64,000 nucleotides of DNA from Saccharofermentans sp. (GTDB lineage Bacteria > Bacillota > Clostridia > Saccharofermentanales > Saccharofermentanaceae). The notes below the pieces were generated by a model. That model was given only the letters and a program-made list of their open reading frames with translations. It was not told where the DNA came from and ran no database searches. The stretch is taken from NCBI GenBank assembly GCA_024691325.1, contig JAILNR010000015.1, positions 1 through 64,000 of the forward strand, given 5' to 3'. How positions within the stretch are numbered: the stretch's first letter is position 1; each line of letters begins with the position of its first letter. This document shows positions 60,087-64,000 of this stretch, one piece after another. The position numbers and the translations under genes are program-made.

Positions 60087-62471
60087 ATGAATTCATTAAG
60101 TGTCTCAGTTACAGCTTTGGCAAGGTTCGTATCCCGGACCGGAAACCTGTCTTCAGCGGGTTCATTCGGCTCTGTTTCAGGTATTGAAGGAACCATGCTC
60201 CATAAGCGTATATTTGCCGATTTAAGGAAACAATATGGCGATGATTTTGAGACAGAGCACAGACTTTCACATACATATGAATATGACGATGAAGGAATCT
60301 CAATTGACCTGGATGTTAATGGAAGGGCTGATATCCTGTTTGAGAAAGATCAGGAAGGTATCCCTCACATAATAGAGATTAAATCTTTCAACTCCAGTAA
60401 GACACGTTATGAGAAACTCGTACATACTGATCATGAGGCTCAGCTTAAGATCTATGCTGCTCTTTATTTTCTTGATAATCCCGGTCTTGATGAGATAAAC
60501 ATTACTTTAAGATATGTTAACATCACTTCTCTTGAGGCTGTCGAGAATACATCCAGAATAAAGCGTTCCGATGCTCTCATAATCTATGAGGATCACGCAC
60601 TTACCTACATTGAATTTGTTAAGAAGCTTCTTGAATATGACAAGAACCTTTTCGAGAGTGTTAAAGAAATGAAGTTCCCTTATGAAAGCGTGCGCAGCGG
60701 GCAAAAAGAACTCATGAAGAGTGTGCTCCAAAGTCTTTCAACTAACGAGATTCTTTTCGCGCTGGCGCCGACAGGCACGGGTAAGACCATATCAGTGCTT
60801 TACCCCGCGATTAAAGGGTTACTGCGTAATAAATACGACAAGATCTTTTACCTGACGGCAAAGACGCAGACACGTGTTGTTGCCGCCAAAGCTCTTAACG
60901 ATATGCGCAGCAAGGGACTTCTTATAAGGTCTATCACATTGCAGTCAAAGGAACAGATGTGCCTTATGCACCGTAAGTGCGACACCAAAGGATGCATCTA
61001 TGCCGAAGGTTACTATAACCGCCTTATACCCGCATTAAGCGAAGTATTAACTCATGATGAACTGACACCGGATCTTATAACAAAGATTGCTGTTAAGCAC
61101 CGCATCTGCCCTCACGAATTAAGTCTCGATGCACTTAATTACTGCACTGTTGTAATCGGAGATTATAACCATGCCTTCGACCCGCGTGTATCTATAATCC
61201 GTGCTTTTGACGAGGAGGAAGGCACACGTAATGCAGTTCTGGTTGATGAGGCACATAACATGGTCGACAGATCGCGCACAATGTTCTCTGCAAGTTTGTC
61301 AAAATCCCTCATCAATAAGATGCAGAAGGCTTTCAAGGGACGCGACCCGAGAGTCGAGTCCTTCCTTACCCAGGCTGACGATTACTATAACAAGATAAGA
61401 CAGATGTTAACGTCAGATGAGTCCGCTTTAAATAAGCTTGAAGGCATCGAGGAGAAAAACACTTTTAGGACTGTAAACTTCGAAGGCACCACCAAACGCC
61501 CGTTGAAGCTTTATGCAATTCTTTGGCGTTCAATAAGACTTCTGATGCCTCTTCTGGATCTTCTCGAACCTGGCGAGCTTCGCGACACAGCACTTGAGTA
61601 TTTCTTCGAGACAAGATTCTTCCTGACGGTTTTTGAACAGGAATATGATGACAACTACATAACCACCTTTAATGTTGAAGGCGGCGATGTAACCGTAAGC
61701 TTTGTCTGCCTCGATGCGTCCGAGAAGATTAGATCTCGCATAGAAGAGCACTACCCTGCAGTTTTCTTCTCGGCAACACTGTCGCCTTTTGAGTACTACC
61801 GCAATGTCATCGTGGGTAAAAACTGCGAGAGTGTCCGCCATATAGAGCTTGCTTCGCCTTTCCCCCCCGAGAACCTCGAGCTTATTATCGACTCTTCCAT
61901 CAACACCTCATACAAGTTAAGGCAGGAGACTCTTCCCGCCCTCGCGAAAAGGATCTGCACCGAACTTAAAGACAGACGCGGAAACTACATGGTATTCCTT
62001 CCCTCGTTCGAGTATCTCGATATGGTTTATGATGCATGCTCGAATCTGCTTAAAGGCATTACAGGACTTAAGATGATAAAACAGACGCCGTCTATGACCG
62101 CGATTGAGAAAGAGGGCTTCTTATCTTCTTACGATCAGGCGTCGGATGGTCTGCTTGTCGGATTTGCCGTGCTCGGAGGCCACTTCGGTGAAGGTATCGA
62201 CTTAACAGGCGAGAAATTATCAGGAGTCGTTATAGTAGGTGTCGGGTTACCTAAGCTTACTCCTGAAAGACAGATTCTTTCTAACTATTATACAGAGAAA
62301 TTCGGTGATGGTTTTGCCTTTGCCTACAGGTTCCCCGGCTGGGAGAAAGTCCTCCAGGCTGTCGGCCGTGTTATAAGAACTGAAGAAGATACCGGATTTG
62401 CTTTGCTTATCGACGAGAGGCTTGATAAGCCTGAGTATTTTATGCTCTATCCTGATAACTGGAGAATCTGA
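60087..62471 (+). CDS. Nuclease-XPD/DinG-type iron-sulfur helicase
   Basis: A 794-residue protein. Residues 30-130 form a RecB/Cas4-like PD-(D/E)xK nuclease: Asp82, Glu97-x-Lys99 and Gln119-x3-Tyr123. The helicase part has Walker A APTGTGKT (227-234), a Cys set consistent with an iron-sulfur cluster (Cys292, Cys298, Cys303, with Cys341 and Cys353 near), the DEAH box at 387-390, and a late GRVIRTEED motif. XPD/DinG relatives unwind DNA 5' to 3' at damaged sites. The start is supported by similarity to family N-termini but has no ribosome binding site. Confidence 0.88.
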   Translation: MNSLSVSVTALARFVSRTGNLSSAGSFGSVSGIEGTMLHKRIFADLRKQYGDDFETEHRLSHTYEYDDEGISIDLDVNGRADILFEKDQEGIPHIIEIKSFNSSKTRYEKLVHTDHEAQLKIYAALYFLDNPGLDEINITLRYVNITSLEAVENTSRIKRSDALIIYEDHALTYIEFVKKLLEYDKNLFESVKEMKFPYESVRSGQKELMKSVLQSLSTNEILFALAPTGTGKTISVLYPAIKGLLRNKYDKIFYLTAKTQTRVVAAKALNDMRSKGLLIRSITLQSKEQMCLMHRKCDTKGCIYAEGYYNRLIPALSEVLTHDELTPDLITKIAVKHRICPHELSLDALNYCTVVIGDYNHAFDPRVSIIRAFDEEEGTRNAVLVDEAHNMVDRSRTMFSASLSKSLINKMQKAFKGRDPRVESFLTQADDYYNKIRQMLTSDESALNKLEGIEEKNTFRTVNFEGTTKRPLKLYAILWRSIRLLMPLLDLLEPGELRDTALEYFFETRFFLTVFEQEYDDNYITTFNVEGGDVTVSFVCLDASEKIRSRIEEHYPAVFFSATLSPFEYYRNVIVGKNCESVRHIELASPFPPENLELIIDSSINTSYKLRQETLPALAKRICTELKDRRGNYMVFLPSFEYLDMVYDACSNLLKGITGLKMIKQTPSMTAIEKEGFLSSYDQASDGLLVGFAVLGGHFGEGIDLTGEKLSGVVIVGVGLPKLTPERQILSNYYTEKFGDGFAFAYRFPGWEKVLQAVGRVIRTEEDTGFALLIDERLDKPEYFMLYPDNWRI

Positions 62472-63812
62472 TCAATCCAGGTCCTCAAAACTCTCGAGTC
62501 CTACGACCGCTTCGGCTTTTACATCTCCGTGCTTAACATTGATCATAGTAAGGAAGCTTAAGAAAGAGAATACTGTTGCATAGATAAACAGTATCTTATA
62601 GCTTACATTCTTAAGCAGGAATCCTGCGAAAATCGGAGTAATAACCTGACCTGCCATGGAAGCCGTGTAATAAAGACCTGTATATTTACCGGCATCAGCA
62701 CCCCTGCACATCTCGACTGCCATAGGCAATGAATTTACGCTTATGGAAGCCCATGCAACTCCTACGAGAGCAAATGTTATATACATCCATGCAGTAACTG
62801 TTGTAGATGTGGTAGTAAGGAAATAACACACGGCAAAACTTAAAGTAAGAAGAATAGTTCCAAAATAGATCATATTCTTTCTGCCGACTTTAGCCGCTGC
62901 CATGCCGATAGGAATATAAGAGATAATCGCACCTACATTAGCGATAAGAAAGCACGTGGACGCGCCTCCCAAGCCTTCTCCCATCAGGACGCTTATATAG
63001 GTCGTAAACCATGTGGTAACGGCATTATAGCCTATATACCAAAGTGCGATGGATAGAAGAAGGAATATCATTGACTTCCTGACAGGTGCCGGAAGTCTGG
63101 CATCCCCGGTTTTTACATCTTCATCAGTCAGATCCCATTCAGGATGTTCCTTCTCTAACATCTCGTTTTTCTCAAACAATGAAGGTTCATTTACCGTACT
63201 GCTCATTATAAGTACGCATAAAACCATGAATAAAGACATAAATACAAACAAAAGCTGATAATTAACATGAGCAAGTCCTTCAGTCTTGGACTTGGGAAAC
63301 ATTACTGCGGTGAAAGCAAGATATATAATGCCTCCTGCAGCTCCCATCAGATTTATAATTGCATTTGCTCTGGACCTTAGAGGCTTAGGTGTGATGTCAG
63401 GCATTAAAGCAACGGCAGGCGATCTGTAGACCGCCATTGTAAACAGCATAAGACCCAGGACAACGACAAAAGGGATCAGGCCGTATAAAGGTCCAGTAAG
63501 TCCGTTTGCATATCCGTTATCTATGATGGGAAGAATATTAAGAAGCAATGCCGTTACAATTGTTCCAACCAAAATATAAGGCATACGCCTTCCAATCCTA
63601 GTATGTGTCTTATCGGATATTTTTCCGAACAAAGGCAGCAGGAATAATGCCAGAACATTATCAGCAGCCATTATTACACCGGTTATATCTTCGCTTAAGT
63701 GGAATGTATTGGTAAGTAAAAGAGGAACTACATTATCATATAACTGCCAGAATGCAATTATAGACATGAATGCCAAACCAACAAGAAAAGTATTCTTATA
63801 ATTAAGTTTCAT
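62472..63812 (-). CDS. MFS transporter, SLC45/sugar-like
   Basis: A 446-residue membrane protein with about twelve helices. N-terminal MKLNYKNTFLVGLAFMSI and the loop GKISDKTHTRIGRRMPYI (between helices two and three, residues about 57-75) are typical of major facilitator proteins of the sugar/SLC45-like group; a second motif RSPAVALMPDITPKPLRSRAN (in parts) lies after helix five. A charged middle loop (about residues 200-245) separates the halves. ATG 63812 follows a GAGGGGAG site; an upstream GTG would lie in that site. The substrate is unknown. Confidence 0.88.
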   Translation of the reverse strand: MKLNYKNTFLVGLAFMSIIAFWQLYDNVVPLLLTNTFHLSEDITGVIMAADNVLALFLLPLFGKISDKTHTRIGRRMPYILVGTIVTALLLNILPIIDNGYANGLTGPLYGLIPFVVVLGLMLFTMAVYRSPAVALMPDITPKPLRSRANAIINLMGAAGGIIYLAFTAVMFPKSKTEGLAHVNYQLLFVFMSLFMVLCVLIMSSTVNEPSLFEKNEMLEKEHPEWDLTDEDVKTGDARLPAPVRKSMIFLLLSIALWYIGYNAVTTWFTTYISVLMGEGLGGASTCFLIANVGAIISYIPIGMAAAKVGRKNMIYFGTILLTLSFAVCYFLTTTSTTVTAWMYITFALVGVAWASISVNSLPMAVEMCRGADAGKYTGLYYTASMAGQVITPIFAGFLLKNVSYKILFIYATVFSFLSFLTMINVKHGDVKAEAVVGLESFEDLD

Positions 63813-63823
63813 AATACTCCCCC

Positions 63824-64000
63824 TCACGGAAGATTAAGTTTGTATATCGGATCTGCTACTTCATTTTCAAATTGAATACTGATATATGCAAGAGTAAATT
63901 TACGAAGGATACTGATATCTTGCGGTTCAAGTTTAATAGTAAATATACGGCTTACAGGGTTTTGCCCTATATAGTCCAATATCTCATAAATCCTGTTGTT
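63824..64000 (-). CDS. 3' end of an unknown gene
   Basis: An open frame of 58 residues and a stop runs from the right edge to 63824 on the minus strand, reading NNRIYEILDYIGQNPVSRIF near its visible start and ending YKLNLP. The stop lies 11 bases before the MFS transporter start, and the transporter's ribosome binding site overlaps it, so the two are probably one transcription unit. No family is recognised from this fragment. Confidence 0.55.
   Translation of the reverse strand, partial: NNRIYEILDYIGQNPVSRIFTIKLEPQDISILRKFTLAYISIQFENEVADPIYKLNLP

Noticed and set aside
1..64000. CRISPR array, insertion sequence, prophage or toxin-antitoxin pair
   Set aside because: No spaced direct repeats of array type, transposase, phage structural gene or toxin-antitoxin signature was found on either strand.

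Overview
This 64 kb window is a chromosomal stretch from a low-to-moderate GC Gram-positive anaerobe, most likely a member of the Clostridia (Bacillota). The case rests on gene content and control signals: strong GGAGG-type ribosome binding sites, sigma-A-like promoters, a PyrR-type leader ahead of a pyr operon with PyrK/PyrD, a long single-chain PurL, ATP-type PEP carboxykinase, a feoA-feoA-feoB cluster with a FeoB-associated Cys-rich peptide, a ZapA-U32 peptidase pair, and Tad/DUF5702-like pilin genes. I cannot name a genus. There is no CRISPR array, transposon, prophage, rRNA operon or replication origin. The window is mostly housekeeping.

Layout. Positions 1-4190 are on the minus strand: argG, a terminator, two GNAT acetyltransferases and argH (cut by the left edge), then an AT-rich methyltransferase and a tRNA-Leu(CAG). 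From 4283 to 46014 everything is on the plus strand. Blocks in order: lipoprotein, degenerate GNAT-MGMT fusion, flavin reductase-like, Nudix, holA; icd and a SEC-C protein; mreC-mreD-PBP2; a methylglyoxal-synthase-like protein without its catalytic residues plus a metallo-hydrolase; pheS-pheT; a three-gene pilin-like cluster behind an unusual 10-bp-periodic repeat; a small membrane protein, a TrpR-like repressor and secA; a purine nucleoside phosphorylase and ahcY; tRNA-Thr and tRNA-Leu(CAA); pckA; an aromatic-acid-exporter-like protein; pyrR-B-C-F-K-D-E; an acyl-CoA synthetase; tldD-pmbA; an O-acetylhomoserine sulfhydrylase; a small lipoprotein; and the feo operon.

From 46192 to 60006 a run of eleven closely packed genes is on the minus strand (transcription order: class IV aminotransferase, htpG, purL, rsmA, zapA-like, U32 peptidase, dut, a hydrolase-like membrane protein, tsaD, smpB, vanZ-like). 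A nuclease-helicase follows on the plus strand (60087-62471), then an MFS transporter and the 3' end of an unknown gene on the minus strand.

How the genes fit together: argG/argH finish arginine synthesis; the pyr operon makes UMP from carbamoyl phosphate (carAB is not here); pnp, ahcY and the sulfhydrylase touch purine salvage, the SAM cycle and methionine synthesis; mreCD/PBP2 build the elongasome; pckA and icd sit in central carbon metabolism. The points most worth a second look are the repeat array and hidden ribosome binding site ahead of the pilin-like cluster, two apparent pseudoenzymes (MGS-like and alpha/beta-hydrolase-like), a PyrR leader whose two hairpins overlap in an unexpected way, twin dyads over the feo promoter, a diverged pyrE, and two genes with a -10 box only 6-9 bases before the start codon.
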